In this document: positions 37,049-46,252 of the stretch, piece by piece
How positions within the stretch are numbered: position 1 is the first letter of the stretch
Layout of the letters: the number at the start of each line of letters is the position of its first letter
Source of the DNA: Bradyrhizobium sp. CB2312
GTDB taxonomy: Bacteria; Pseudomonadota; Alphaproteobacteria; Rhizobiales; Xanthobacteraceae
NCBI RefSeq assembly: GCF_029714425.1
Contig: NZ_CP121668.1
Coordinates: 3,121,501-3,185,500 of the forward strand
Direction: 5' to 3'
DNA: 64,000 bases
The notes under the pieces: generated by a model
The model's database searches: none
What the model saw: only the letters and a program-made list of their open reading frames with translations
Told to the model about the DNA's origin: nothing
Position numbers and translations under genes: made by a program

Positions 37049-38308
37049 ATGACAGGGCTCACCAGACGTCAAGCAATCGGAACGATGGGAGCGGCGGCAG
37101 CATTCGCAGCAGGTCTTGGACGCCCGGTCTTCGGTGACACCGCAGCTGGATCGGCCGGCATTGATCAGGTGCTGACCGAGGCGGTCAAGTCCGGGAAAGC
37201 GCCTGGGGTTGTAGCGCTGGCGGCCAACGACAAAGCTACGATCTATTCGGGCGCGTTCGGCGTGCGTAACCTCGCGCAGCCGCAGGCAATGACGCTTGAT
37301 TCAGTGTTCTGGATCGCCTCCATGACCAAAGCCGTGACGACGGCCGCGGCGATGCAGATGGTGGAGCAGGGAAAGCTGAAGCTCGATCAGCCCGCCAGCG
37401 AGATCCTGCCGGATTTGGCGTCGGCGCAGGTGCTGGAGGGGTTTGACGCGGTTGGCACTCCTCAGCTCCGCCCCGTCAAGCGGCCGATCACGCTGCGGCA
37501 ACTGCTCACGCACACCGCAGGATACACCTACGACATCTGGAACGAGAATACCGGCCGCTACGAGAAACAGGCCAACCTGCCGAAACTCATCACCTGCAAG
37601 GACGATGCGCTCAAGACGCCCTTGGCTTTCGACCCCGGAGACCGCTGGGAATACGGCATCAATATCGATTTTGCGGGCAAGATGGTCGAAAAGGTGAGCG
37701 GCGAACGGCTGGAAAGTTATTTCCATGAGCACATTTTCGGACCTCTCGGCATGGCCGATACAAGCTTCAGGCTCAGTCCGTCGCAACGCGAGCGGCTCGT
37801 GGGGATGCACTCGCGTGGCGACGACGGCGCGTTGAAGCCGATCGAATTTGAAATGCCGCAAGAGCCGGAATTTTTCATGGGCGGCGGCGGCCTCTACTCG
37901 ACCGGGCCCGATTACCTGAAGTTCGTGCGCATGTTCCTTAACCGCGGCAGCCTCGACGGCAAGACCTTATTGCAGCCCGAGACCGTGGCGACCATGGAAC
38001 AGAATCAGATCGGCAACACCAACGTCACCGCGCTGAAGAGCGTCATTCCCGGGAGCTCGCGCGATGCTGAATTCTTCCCCGGGATAGTCAAAAAATGGGG
38101 GCTCGGCTTCATGATCAACACCGAGACTGCGCCGACCGGGCGAAGCGCCGGCAGTCTCGCCTGGGCCGGGCTCGCCAATACCTATTTCTGGATCGACCCG
38201 AGCAAGAACATCACAGGCGTCATCCTCATGCAATTCCTGCCGTTTGCCGATCCGCAGGCGTTGCAGACGTTCGCCGAGTTCGAAAGCCGCCTCTACAAGG
38301 TCGCCTAA
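37049..38308 (+). CDS. Tat-exported beta-lactamase-fold serine hydrolase
   Basis: 419 residues. The N-terminus has LTRRQAIGTMGAAAAFAAGL, a twin-arginine signal. The class C-like domain has SxxK in WIASMTKAVT (nucleophile Ser), the YxN-like YGINIDFAG region and an HTAGYTYD loop. Such enzymes act as esterases, D-aminopeptidases or penicillin-binding proteins; the EstB/LpqH type is possible. A GAGGGAG ribosome site precedes the ATG. G+C and codon use look like backbone, unlike the neighbours. Confidence 0.85.
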   Translation: MTGLTRRQAIGTMGAAAAFAAGLGRPVFGDTAAGSAGIDQVLTEAVKSGKAPGVVALAANDKATIYSGAFGVRNLAQPQAMTLDSVFWIASMTKAVTTAAAMQMVEQGKLKLDQPASEILPDLASAQVLEGFDAVGTPQLRPVKRPITLRQLLTHTAGYTYDIWNENTGRYEKQANLPKLITCKDDALKTPLAFDPGDRWEYGINIDFAGKMVEKVSGERLESYFHEHIFGPLGMADTSFRLSPSQRERLVGMHSRGDDGALKPIEFEMPQEPEFFMGGGGLYSTGPDYLKFVRMFLNRGSLDGKTLLQPETVATMEQNQIGNTNVTALKSVIPGSSRDAEFFPGIVKKWGLGFMINTETAPTGRSAGSLAWAGLANTYFWIDPSKNITGVILMQFLPFADPQALQTFAEFESRLYKVA

Positions 38309-38727
38309 GTCTCGAGGGTGGTCGGCGCGCCAAGCCGACCGCCGTTGCTACAGGAGAACTCGACCCAGCCATCGATCACAGGCTCGGCTAGGTCGGTGAC
38401 AATTGCGAAATGTCCGTTCCGGGTCAAAGCGCGAAGAACTCAGATTGAACAAATTTGGCCCGCCCGGGCGCAATTAGCTTGGGCAGACGAGGCGCAACTT
38501 CGCAGATGGGCCAGCAACGGACATTCACGTGCGCCAAGCCGGAGGACGCTTAGGGCCAGAATGCGACATTCCTGCCTCGTCAAAGAGGTCGGTAGCTGAG
38601 TCGGCCTTGCGCCGCGTCGCTTCTCAGCCCACCGGCACCCCTTGCCCGCCTTGGCCGGTAATAGAGTTGCTATCGCGTTGTGCAAAGTTGCCACGGCTGG
38701 GCCTAGTCGGTACGTGCCAAAGCCGGA
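38309..38727. other. Intergenic stretch with repeat E
   Basis: Repeat E copy 2 occupies 38420-38530. The rest has no convincing ORF. Confidence 0.4.
38420..38530. repeat. Repeat E, copy 2
   Basis: The partner of 34901-35020. GGGTCAAAGCGCGAAGAACT starts it and GGACATTCACG ends it; CCGTT/AACGG-type ends give it a weak dyad. Confidence 0.6.
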
Positions 38728-39453
38728 CTAAATTCTGCGTTTGCCATCATCAATGTGCAAATAATCAGCATTGAACTCTGCAAGGACTTCTAGTTCTCCA
38801 CGATTCAGCAGCATTACCTCGCCCTTTTCCCACTCGATCAAGCCACGGGATCGAAGCTCTTGGATCATGCGGTTGACATGCACAACCGATAGGCCGCATG
38901 CGTCCGCCACGTTCTGCTGTGTGAATGGGAACTCAAAACTGTTGTTGCGCATGAGCCCGACTACTTCTAGGCGGGCTGCAAGCTCACACAGAAGGTGCCC
39001 GATCCTCGGCAAGGCTGAACGCGCTCCAAGCGCTGCAACCCACTCCCGGAAGACAGCGCCATCCGTCAAAGTTTCGCGCCAAAAAACATGAGTAAGCGCC
39101 GCGGATGATGTCAGCAAGTTTTGCAGATCCGAGTGCGGAATAAAAGCCACTGTCGAGGGACCCACGCTGCAAAGATCATGATCCATGCGCGGGAGGTGCA
39201 AGGTGTGCAAATCGGGAATATCGCCTGGAACGTACAGTGCGAGAATTTGCGATCGGCTGCCAACTATCTTTTGGCGCGAGACATACCCGCTTACGACCGC
39301 GCCGCAGTTAGTGGCCGTATCTCCCTCGCGTAATATGTAATCGCCATCAGCGAACTGCTTTAACTTAACGGGTAGACCCAACAGTTGATCGCGCTCAACC
39401 GGGGACAAGCCACTAACAGCCTCCAAGCGGCCGATCAGCCTTTCGAGTGACAT
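38728..39453 (-). CDS. Crp/Fnr-family transcription regulator
   Basis: 241 residues: cyclic-nucleotide-binding-like beta-barrel (LKQFADGDYILREGDTATNC, GAVVSGYVSRQKIVGSR, LYVPGDIPDLHTL), long dimer helix, and a C-terminal winged helix (FTQQNVADACGLSVVHVNRM, IQELRSRGLIEWEKGEVMLL). The recognition helix (SVVHVNRMIQEL) lacks the E-SR set of classic FNR. The N-terminal Cys pattern for a 4Fe-4S cluster is missing, so it is not an oxygen sensor of FNR type. Targets unknown. Confidence 0.85.
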   Translation of the reverse strand: MSLERLIGRLEAVSGLSPVERDQLLGLPVKLKQFADGDYILREGDTATNCGAVVSGYVSRQKIVGSRSQILALYVPGDIPDLHTLHLPRMDHDLCSVGPSTVAFIPHSDLQNLLTSSAALTHVFWRETLTDGAVFREWVAALGARSALPRIGHLLCELAARLEVVGLMRNNSFEFPFTQQNVADACGLSVVHVNRMIQELRSRGLIEWEKGEVMLLNRGELEVLAEFNADYLHIDDGKRRI

Positions 39454-39731
39454 CTTGTAGTCCCACCTGAAGTTATTCAGGAAATTACCGTCTGCCACCA
39501 CTGAAGCAAGGTAGCACAAGCAGCCGCGTGAGACAAAGTTCACCCAAAACTGGCCGAAACATTGGAAGAAACGCAGGCACCCTGGACTAAGTGGCCTTCC
39601 AACTCCAGAACGGGCGAAACGGGTCAAAAGCTGCCCTTGGCAGGCTGCTTCACCTTGGTCGGCTCATCTCCCGCAAGCAGACGTTCCGGCACTTCGAGCG
39701 CAGGTCGGCGACGGGCCATAACCGGACCTGT

Positions 39732-39983
39732 TCACTCGACTATCTTGTCGGCACTGGCCAAGAGTGCAGGAGGGACGGAAAGGCCCAGCTGCCGGGCCGT
39801 CTTCAAGTTGATGGACAGATCAAATTTGGTCACTTGGTAGAACGACGGAATATGGCCAGCCTTCGCTCCGCGCAAAATTGCGTCGATGTTGCTGGCAACG
39901 CGCTTATACAATTCGGCTAGATCAAAGGAGTAGGCCATTAAGCCCCCGGCCTCGACGAACGCGAAAATTAATCTCGGCCTGCG
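39732..39983 (-). pseudogene. ABC substrate-binding protein remnant (3' end)
   Basis: The frame reads PRLIFAFVEAGGLMAYSFDL, AELYKRVASNIDAILRGAKA, FDLSINLKTARQLGLSVPPA, LLASADKIVE, the usual C-terminus of rhizobial ABC_sub_bind proteins. About the first 240 residues are missing; upstream sequence belongs to an unrelated small gene. It is a gene fragment. Confidence 0.75.
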
Positions 39984-40011
39984 ATTTCTCTTCGTCTGTA
40001 CGTCCAACGGT

Positions 40012-40230
40012 TCAGGGCTGAAGCCTCGATAGAAGCCGTTGCCGATCGTGTTCGCGAAGGCGCTGATCCTTGCGCAGGGTTTCCAGCTCCTGTTCGGCGC
40101 GCTCAGTGCTTTGGCCGTCACGCTTCAGCTCAATGATCAGCCGTTCCTGTTCTGCGAGGCGGCGCTCTCCTTCGACTACGTCGCGTTCGACTTGTCTCAG
40201 CTCATCGAAGATCGAGCTGGTGTGGTCCAT
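40012..40230 (-). CDS. Small coiled-coil protein
   Basis: 72 residues, almost entirely charged helix with heptads: MDHTSSIFDELRQVERDVVE, GERRLAEQERLIIELKRDGQ, ERAEQELETLRKDQRLREHD. A coiled coil of this size recurs in rhizobial islands; no function known. GGGAGGGGCC precedes the start. Confidence 0.65.
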   Translation of the reverse strand: MDHTSSIFDELRQVERDVVEGERRLAEQERLIIELKRDGQSTERAEQELETLRKDQRLREHDRQRLLSRLQP

Positions 40231-40349
40231 CGTCGGGCCCCTCCCTCAAGGGGAGCCGTTGTGCTCTGTCTGATCAATCGCGCCGACACTTCAAACGTTC
40301 CCGTCTACGCTGCCGCATGCACTGCGTGTTCCCGATTTCGTTCCTTATC

Positions 40350-40580
40350 CTAGGTGAAGGACGTTATGTGCACTTTGGTACATAGTGACAGCATGGAAGG
40401 TAGCCGCGCAGCTGTCAAAAATGCTTCGCGTTCGCGGCCGTGCTGCGCGATCTGCTCAGCCACGCCTCGTCTGCTGGAGGCGATGTAGATCCCCGCACCG
40501 GTAAGACGGTCCGCGTTTTCCAGTGCCAGTGCGGCGAACTGATCTGGCAGGGTTTGAAGGAATGATGGCTGACGAAGCAA
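40350..40580 (-). CDS. Possible small protein
   Basis: A 76-residue frame from a TTG, DQFAALALENADRLTGAGIY, IASSRRGVAEQIAQHGRERE, AFLTAARLPSM. Third-position G+C is high in the middle, which suggests coding; the start and end are doubtful. Possibly a fragment. Confidence 0.35.
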   Translation of the reverse strand: MLRQPSFLQTLPDQFAALALENADRLTGAGIYIASSRRGVAEQIAQHGREREAFLTAARLPSMLSLCTKVHITSFT

Positions 40581-40589
40581 GCTAGGTCA

Positions 40590-40739
40590 TCAGCAAGTCT
40601 TTGCTTTCCGCCAGCAATCCTCGCTCGGCACTTCGTGCAGGATGCCCTCGTATGCTGCGCGGTTCATATCGATGAGGATGCGCATCAGCACGGCGCGTTC
40701 TGCGGGGATCGCGAGCGGCGGTGGCGTGGTCGTGTTCAT
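40590..40739 (-). CDS. Small hypothetical protein
   Basis: 49 residues: MNTTTPPPLAIPAERAVLMR, ILIDMNRAAYEGILHEVPSE, DCWRKAKTC. Clean codon use and a compact helix; no domain. Directly upstream of 40350-40580 on the same strand. Confidence 0.5.
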   Translation of the reverse strand: MNTTTPPPLAIPAERAVLMRILIDMNRAAYEGILHEVPSEDCWRKAKTC

Positions 40740-41002
40740 GAGGCTGTCTCGTCTTCGTTTTTCAACTCGTTAGGTAGGGCCGCGCGGCGGCGTTCAAAAC
40801 TGAAGGTTTGGTAACGGAGACATCACGATCCGGCGCGCATAGGAAAGTCATAGGAATTGCAGCGGCGCAGGTTACGGATGTGACAGGTGTTCGTCGTCAG
40901 GTAGAGCGCGGCGCGGGTGGAGCGGTATCTGTGCGTGCATTTGTATCAGCGCGCCCATGCAATCGCGCAGCATGTGAGACAATTTGTCTCTGCGCCCCGA
41001 GC
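40740..41002. other. Nothing recognised
   Basis: Short intergenic stretch left of the integrase terminator. No ORF is convincing. Confidence 0.35.
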
Positions 41003-41029
41003 AAAAGAAAAGCCGCCCTCGGGCGGCTT
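41003..41029 (-). terminator. Terminator of the integrase gene
   Basis: AAGCCGCC-CTCG-GGCGGCTT (41010-41029) followed on the minus strand by TTTTCTTTT (41011-41003). It stands 25 bases after the integrase stop. Confidence 0.85.
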
Positions 41030-41053
41030 GTCTGTCTCTCTTGCGAGTGATTG

Positions 41054-42412
41054 TCAGGCGGCGAACGGCAGCACGACCGCGCCGTCGCGCATCGCGTCGA
41101 GCTTGTCGGCCCAGAACTGCATCATGTCGGCGCGCTCGGTCAGACGGCCGCCGCGATCATAGATGGCCTGCGTCGAGGCGTCTTCGTGGTCGAGCTGGAC
41201 CTCGACCAGCGCCTTCTGATCGGGCCAGCGCACAGTCTGGTGCCCGTTGATCACGATCCGCTCGGCGTTGAGCATGGTCGAGGCGGACGAGCGGAAGCCG
41301 TGGGCACAGTGGATGCCCTGATAGCCGAGCGAGACGAGCGCATCGTTGAGCCGACCCTCGGTCAGTCCGATCTCGACCTCGGGGTCGGCCTTGCTGAAGC
41401 CCGGGAACAAGTAGCAGCTATTGCCGGTCAGCTTCCGCAATTCCATCAGCAGCGCGATGGCCTGTCGCGACAGCGGGACGACGAGGTCGCGCTCGACCTC
41501 ACGCTTTTCTTTCCGCTGGCTCGCCATCTTCAGTTTCTTGAACGGGATCGTCCACGCCTTCGCCTCGAAATCGAATTCGTCCCATTCCGCCATCCCGACG
41601 TTGGCGGGGCGGACGAAGGTCAGCGCCAGCAGCTTCAGCGCGATCCGGTCGTGCAGATGACGCCGCGTCCCGCCGAGCTTGTAGGTCTCGATCTTGCGCA
41701 GCAGCTCGCCGAACGGCTTTGGCAGCATGATCGCCGGGCGGCTCGTGGTGACGTGATCGGCGAATCCCTTCGACGCGCTGAGCCGGTCGAACGGCGCATA
41801 GTCCTCAGGGACCATGCCGCGCGGCATCCCGTAGTCCATGATGTCGCGCGCGGCCGGAAGCAGGCGGCGGCGGGTCTCATACTGGTCTTCGAAGGCGACG
41901 AGGATCGGCGACATGTGCTTGCCCTTGACCTGATCGGTCGGGATGTCACCGAAGCCGGGGACCTTGATCCCGTCCAGCTCGACGCCGTCGCAGAGATAGT
42001 GGACCATCAGCTCCGCGCGCAGGCTGGTCTTTTTGCTCTTGCCCGCCAGCGTGGTCAGCCAGCCCTTGGCGACGTTGCGAAAGGGCGGATAGCCGTTCTC
42101 CTCGGATGCAGTCTCACCGAGCTGCCGGTGCTGCACTGGATCGATGCCTGACTTGACGAGGTCGCGCGCGTCGTCTCGCTTCTGCCTCGCCTCGGAAAGC
42201 TTGACCTCAGGATAGGTGCCGATGGTGAAGGTCTTGCGCCAGGGCTTGCCCGTCTTCGGGTTGGTGCCGAGCACGTAGTCCCAGCGGAAGATCTTCGAGC
42301 CGTTCGTACCGACGACAACGTACAGGCCGCCGCCAATGGTGACGCGATATTCCTTCGCCTCGGGTTTCTTGTTCTTCAGTTGCAGATCGGTCTCAATGGG
42401 CCGGTGTGCCAT
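41054..42412 (-). CDS. P4-type tyrosine integrase
   Basis: 452 residues. An arm-binding DUF4102-like N-terminus (AKEYRVTIGGGLYVVVGTNG, TFTIGTYPEVKLSEARQKRD) precedes a phage-integrase SAM-like core domain and catalytic domain. The H-x-x-R box is in AHGFRSSASTMLN and the catalytic Tyr in HEDASTQAIYDRG. Integrases of this class move islands between att sites, commonly in tRNA genes. Next to the right att-like repeat; followed by a strong terminator. It appears intact. Confidence 0.92.
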   Translation of the reverse strand: MAHRPIETDLQLKNKKPEAKEYRVTIGGGLYVVVGTNGSKIFRWDYVLGTNPKTGKPWRKTFTIGTYPEVKLSEARQKRDDARDLVKSGIDPVQHRQLGETASEENGYPPFRNVAKGWLTTLAGKSKKTSLRAELMVHYLCDGVELDGIKVPGFGDIPTDQVKGKHMSPILVAFEDQYETRRRLLPAARDIMDYGMPRGMVPEDYAPFDRLSASKGFADHVTTSRPAIMLPKPFGELLRKIETYKLGGTRRHLHDRIALKLLALTFVRPANVGMAEWDEFDFEAKAWTIPFKKLKMASQRKEKREVERDLVVPLSRQAIALLMELRKLTGNSCYLFPGFSKADPEVEIGLTEGRLNDALVSLGYQGIHCAHGFRSSASTMLNAERIVINGHQTVRWPDQKALVEVQLDHEDASTQAIYDRGGRLTERADMMQFWADKLDAMRDGAVVLPFAA

Positions 42413-42427
42413 GGTGAGTCTTTTCCT

Positions 42428-42455
42428 CGTACGGTAAATGCGTACTGTGAATCGG
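42428..42455. other. Right att-like repeat
   Basis: CGTACGGTAAATGCGTACTG plus the next eight bases match 10191-10218 at 25 of 28 positions. It lies 16 bases upstream of the integrase start, so it could also hold the integrase promoter or arm sites. Confidence 0.55.
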
Positions 42456-42579
42456 CTGGATGCGGGCCGACAGTCGCTGACAGACCCTGAAGGGAAAATA
42501 GGGAAAAGCTGCTTATTCAAGATGTTACAGACGTGGAAAGACGGCCGGCTACAGGCGCTGACAACAAAAAACACGCCTC

Positions 42580-42729
42580 TGTCTCCCCTTGTGGGAGAAG
42601 GTGGCGCGAAGCGCCGGATGAGGGGTTCTATCCGCGAATTCTAGTGAGAGCGGCGTGCGCGGAGGGATACCCCTCACCCGTCTCGCCGCTCCGCGGCGAT
42701 CTACCCTCTCCCACAGGGGGAGAGGGTAA
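42580..42729. repeat. Dispersed palindromic repeat
   Basis: TCTCCCCTTGTGGGAGAAGG-GGCGCGAAGCGCC opens it, and CCCTCTCCCACAGGGGGAGAGGG closes it. It fills the gap between the island and the SoxYZ-like gene. Confidence 0.75.
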
Positions 42730-42738
42730 GATAGCGAC

Positions 42739-43557
42739 TTAGGTCCCCGGCTTCTCCACATCCCACTCATTGCGGAACACGTGTCCTTCCGTGTCCTTTG
42801 CTTCGGCGCGCAAACGCTTGGCGCCGTTGGAGACGTAGGTGAAGCGCAGATTGGGATCTTCCGAGATCGAGATGCCGCCTTCCATCGACAGCACGGGGCT
42901 GTCGTCCTGCGTCAGCTTCAGCTGGTTGATGAAGAAGGCGGGAATATAGAGCTGCGTGACCTGGTCCATCTGCAGGCCGGAATTGTTGGGATGGCCAATC
43001 ATGATCTGCGCTTCGCGGACTCGGCTAGCGGGCGCGTCCTCGCGCGCGAACTGCCGGTAGCGCATCTGGCCGAGACGGTTCTTGGCTTCCTCGATGTTCT
43101 TTGCCGCCGGCGCGGAGCAGCCGCCGGACGCCTTCACATAGACTTTCGAGACGTAAAGCTGGCCGTCGCTGAGCTCGGCCACTGCATGCACGTCGGTGTA
43201 ATTGTTGACGCGCACGCGTGTGGAGATCTCGGTGACGTTGGCATCCGCGCCGAGCTCGAACTTCGCCGCCATCGGTGCGGGGTTGCGGTCGATCACCAGC
43301 GTGATCGAGCGGATGCGGCGGCTGTCAGCCGGCGACAGCTTGCTGCGCAGGGTCACGGGCACGATGGCCGCGTCCTCGGCGCGATAGGGCATCTCGATGC
43401 CGATGACGTCGTTGCCGTCATTCATCGGACGGCTGTTGAAGATGTCCTGCACCAGGCCCGGCCAGGGATCGTAGCCCTCCTCAGCCCGCGCCGGCCCGGC
43501 GAAGGCGAGGCCGAGCAGTGCGGCGATCAGGGGCAGGCGGCGTGTGCATCCCGTCAT
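42739..43557 (-). CDS. Quinoprotein-associated SoxYZ-like carrier
   Basis: 272 residues with signal peptide (LPLIAALLGLAFAGPARA). The SoxY-like half includes DIFNSRPMNDGNDVIGIEMP, AAIVPVTLRSKLSPADSRRI, and the carrier-type Cys in VYVKASGGCSAPAAK; the SoxZ-like half ends PNLRFTYVSNGAKRLRAEAK. This fused SoxYZ-related family accompanies PQQ alcohol dehydrogenases and is thought to carry a substrate group on its Cys. Gene order here fits: the relay metallohydrolase is the next gene. Confidence 0.88.
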   Translation of the reverse strand: MTGCTRRLPLIAALLGLAFAGPARAEEGYDPWPGLVQDIFNSRPMNDGNDVIGIEMPYRAEDAAIVPVTLRSKLSPADSRRIRSITLVIDRNPAPMAAKFELGADANVTEISTRVRVNNYTDVHAVAELSDGQLYVSKVYVKASGGCSAPAAKNIEEAKNRLGQMRYRQFAREDAPASRVREAQIMIGHPNNSGLQMDQVTQLYIPAFFINQLKLTQDDSPVLSMEGGISISEDPNLRFTYVSNGAKRLRAEAKDTEGHVFRNEWDVEKPGT

Positions 43558-43631
43558 GGTCGTGGTCCCGTGCGGACGAAGCTGTCCGGGTCAGGGGAGC
43601 TGATCCCGTCTGGCCCAGCGTAGCGCGCCCG

Positions 43632-44558
43632 TTACTCCCATTCAATTTCCGAAAATGCTGCGGTTGCGTTGCGCGCGTTGTAGTCCTCGAACAATTGCCA
43701 GTTCGGCCGCTCCTCAGCGGCGGCCTTGTCCGCGGCGGCCCGGATCGGCTCGCCCTTCTTGTTCGACGCCCGGACATCCGCCAGCAGTGTCGTGAGGTAA
43801 CGCCGTTCGTCAGCCAATGCCGCAGGCCAGTCGCTCACAGGCCCGTGACCGGGGACGACGCGAACCGCTGGAATTGCCTCGAGTTTCCCGAGAATGCCGA
43901 GCCAGCCGCGGATGCTGCCGTCCATCACCGGAATATGGCGGAGGAAGACGAGGTCGCCCGCGAACAGCGTCTTGCTCGTCTCGTCGAACACGGTCAGATC
44001 GTTGTCGCTGTGCCCGGCCGGCCACGCTCGCAGCGTCAAGCGGCGCGCGCCTAGATCGAGCGTCAGCGTGTCTGAGACGAGCATCGTCGGCGCGACGATC
44101 TTGACGGGGTCGATCAGCTCGCTGCCCATGATCCGTCTAAAATTGTCGAGATAATACGGCCCGCGGCTCGCCAGCGCCTGCGGCAGCTTGCTGTGGCCGA
44201 CGAAGCTCGTTCCTTCAGCCACAAAGGCAGCGTTGCCGAAGACATGGTCGGGATGGCCGTGGGTGTTGATGACATAGCGGATCGGCTTGGCTGTGCGGGC
44301 CCGCACCGCCGCCAGCAGCGCCTCGCCCTCGCGCAGGCTGCCGCCGGTGTCGATCACGGCCACCGCATCCTCGCCGACGATGAAGCCGACATTGGCGATG
44401 TCACCCTCGTTCTCGCGGGACATCAGGGCGATGGTCCCGGAGTGTAGGAAGATTCCCGGTGCGACTTCGCTTACAGGCAATTCGGCCGCTCCGGAGCGTG
44501 CTAGCGTCGGTATCCCCAGCAGGGACAAGGCTGCGATCACGAGAGCGATGCGAGACAC
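43632..44558 (-). CDS. Quinoprotein relay system zinc metallohydrolase
   Basis: 308 residues with signal peptide and metallo-beta-lactamase fold: [11 protein letters not shown] (HxHxDH), the second His in [10 protein letters not shown], and [12 protein letters not shown]. It belongs to the SoxH-related family associated with PQQ enzymes, proposed to release the group carried by the SoxYZ-like protein. Divergent from the XoxJ gene by 127 bases that contain a small palindrome. Confidence 0.88.
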   Translation of the reverse strand: MSRIALVIAALSLLGIPTLARSGAAELPVSEVAPGIFLHSGTIALMSRENEGDIANVGFIVGEDAVAVIDTGGSLREGEALLAAVRARTAKPIRYVINTHGHPDHVFGNAAFVAEGTSFVGHSKLPQALASRGPYYLDNFRRIMGSELIDPVKIVAPTMLVSDTLTLDLGARRLTLRAWPAGHSDNDLTVFDETSKTLFAGDLVFLRHIPVMDGSIRGWLGILGKLEAIPAVRVVPGHGPVSDWPAALADERRYLTTLLADVRASNKKGEPIRAAADKAAAEERPNWQLFEDYNARNATAAFSEIEWE

Positions 44559-44614
44559 TTTTCCGCCTCAGTTCAAAGGGTTTGCCGCATTGCACTGCAA
44601 CAAAGTCAAGCCAA

Positions 44615-44625
44615 CCAAAGTTTGG
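44615..44625. promoter_or_regulatory. Small dyad between divergent genes
   Basis: CCAAA-G-TTTGG in the 127-base divergent promoter region. It could be an operator, but dyads of 5 bp arise easily by chance. Confidence 0.3.
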
Positions 44626-44685
44626 CAAACATGGCGCGTCATGCGTTGCATGAATAACATTCAAACAAAATGAGGAGGAAGCACG

Positions 44686-45570
44686 ATGACGGAGGCCGGA
44701 CGACATCGTCGCTGGTTGTATTCGCTGGTGTTGATGGCTGCATCTTGCGTGATGAATGGCATCGCCATCGCGCAGACGAACGAGACGGGCGATCTTTCGT
44801 TCGAGCTGGTTGATCCCAAGGTGCTGCGCGTCTGTGCCGACCCGCGCAATCTGCCGTTCTCCAACGAGAAGGGCGAGGGTTTCGAGAACAAGCTCGCCGA
44901 ATTTTTTGCGGACAAGCTGCAGAAGAAGCTCGATTACGTCTTCTTCCCGCAGGCCACCGGCTTCGTGCGCATGACGCTGGGCGCGCATCGCTGCGACGTC
45001 ATCATGGGCTTTCCACAGGGCGACGACCTCGTGCAGGGCACCAATCCCTATTACCGCACGACTTACGCGCTGGTTGCCAAGACCGGCAGCGGCCTCGAGG
45101 ACGTCGACACGCTCGAGGATCCGAAGTTGAAGGGCAAGCATGTGGGTATCGTCGCCGGCACGCCGCCAGCGACAAACATGGCGCTGGCCGGGCTGATGGG
45201 CGATGCAAAGCCCTATCCGCTGATGATCGACACGCGCTTCGACAATTCGGCGCAGGCGATGATCGACGACCTCGCCGCCGGCAAGATCGACGCCGGGGTG
45301 CTGTGGGGACCGATGGCCGGATATTACGCGAAAAAGGCTGGCTCTTCGTTCCATGTCACACCGCTGGTGAAGGAAACGACTGGACCAAAACTGGTCTATC
45401 GCATCGGCATGGGCGTGCGTCCCGTCGACCAGAATTGGAAGCGTCAGCTCAACAAGCTGATCCAGGAGAACCAGGGCGAGATCAACAAGATCCTGCTCGA
45501 CTTCGGCGTACCGCTGCTCGACGAGGGCGACAAGCCGCTCGGTGCGGAGACGGCCAAGAAGACGCCATGA
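44686..45570 (+). CDS. xoxJ: XoxJ-like periplasmic binding protein
   Basis: 294 residues. Signal peptide, then VLRVCADPRNLPFSNEKGEG, FENKLAEFFADKLQKKLDYV, CDVIMGFPQGDDLVQGTNPY, KGKHVGIVAGTPPATNMALA. This is the quinoprotein-dehydrogenase-associated binding protein family (MoxJ/XoxJ), which is thought to aid maturation of the dehydrogenase rather than transport. GGAGG stands ahead of the ATG. It is coupled to the CXXCW gene by ATGA. Confidence 0.85.
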   Translation: MTEAGRHRRWLYSLVLMAASCVMNGIAIAQTNETGDLSFELVDPKVLRVCADPRNLPFSNEKGEGFENKLAEFFADKLQKKLDYVFFPQATGFVRMTLGAHRCDVIMGFPQGDDLVQGTNPYYRTTYALVAKTGSGLEDVDTLEDPKLKGKHVGIVAGTPPATNMALAGLMGDAKPYPLMIDTRFDNSAQAMIDDLAAGKIDAGVLWGPMAGYYAKKAGSSFHVTPLVKETTGPKLVYRIGMGVRPVDQNWKRQLNKLIQENQGEINKILLDFGVPLLDEGDKPLGAETAKKTP

Positions 45571-46124
45571 GGCGGCAGCTTGCCGCTGCGCTGGTCACCG
45601 CCGTGCTGGTCGCGCCGGTGTGCGCGCAGCAGCAGGAGCCGTTCGAGCCCGAGGGTTATCGCACCGACAATTACCGCGCGCCGGTGCCGGCGACGCTAGA
45701 GGGCGCGCGCGTGCTGACCACAGGGGAGGCTGAAGCGATCTGGCGCGCGAAGAACGGCGCCTTCATCGACGTGATGCCGCGCGCCCCGAAGCCGAAGAAT
45801 TTGCCCGCAGGCACGGTGTGGCGCGATGCCCCGCGGAAGAACATTCCCGGCAGTGTCTGGCTGCCGGACACCGGCTACGGCGCGCTGCCGCCGGCGATGG
45901 ACGATTATTTCAAGCGCGGCCTCGCGAGCGCATCGCGTGACGACAAGGCCGCGCTGCTGGTGATCTATTGCCTCGCCGACTGCTGGATGTCGTGGAACGC
46001 CGCCAAGCGCGCGCTGGCGTACGGCTATTCCAATGTCGCCTGGTACCCTGACGGCACCGACGGTTGGGAGCGCGCGAAGCTTCCAACGGAAGAGGCACAG
46101 CCGGAAGCGCGGCCCGCGCAGTAG
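45567..46124 (+). CDS. PQQ-associated CXXCW-motif protein
   Basis: 185 residues: signal peptide (LAAALVTAVLVAPVCA), rhodanese-like domain with GAFIDVMPRAPKPKNLPAGT, GSVWLPDTGYG and the signature VIYCLADCWMSWNAAKRALA. The Cys pair is separated by three residues here (CLADCW). The family occurs with PQQ-dependent catabolism gene sets; it may accept a sulfur or carbon group. Translationally coupled to XoxJ. Confidence 0.88.
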   Translation: MRRQLAAALVTAVLVAPVCAQQQEPFEPEGYRTDNYRAPVPATLEGARVLTTGEAEAIWRAKNGAFIDVMPRAPKPKNLPAGTVWRDAPRKNIPGSVWLPDTGYGALPPAMDDYFKRGLASASRDDKAALLVIYCLADCWMSWNAAKRALAYGYSNVAWYPDGTDGWERAKLPTEEAQPEARPAQ

Positions 46125-46136
46125 AAGATAGGACGT

Positions 46137-46217
46137 CATGCCCGGGCTTGTCCCGGGCATCCACGTTCTTCGTTCCGCGCGGCTCGACGTGGATGGCGGG
46201 ACAAGCCCGGCCATGAC
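46137..46217. repeat. Dispersed palindromic repeat
   Basis: GTCATGCCCGGGCTTGTCCC..GGGACAAGCCCGGCCATGAC forms a long hairpin. It lies between convergent genes and could help to end both transcripts. Confidence 0.8.
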
Positions 46218-46252
46218 GCCGCGTCACAAGCGGGGGAGAGGTGAAGACAGCC

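Noticed and set aside
40264..40285. TGATCAATCGCGCC as an FNR half-site
   Set aside because: Only one TCAA half is present; without the TTGA partner it has no support. The same applies to AGATCAATCGCGCG near 34650.
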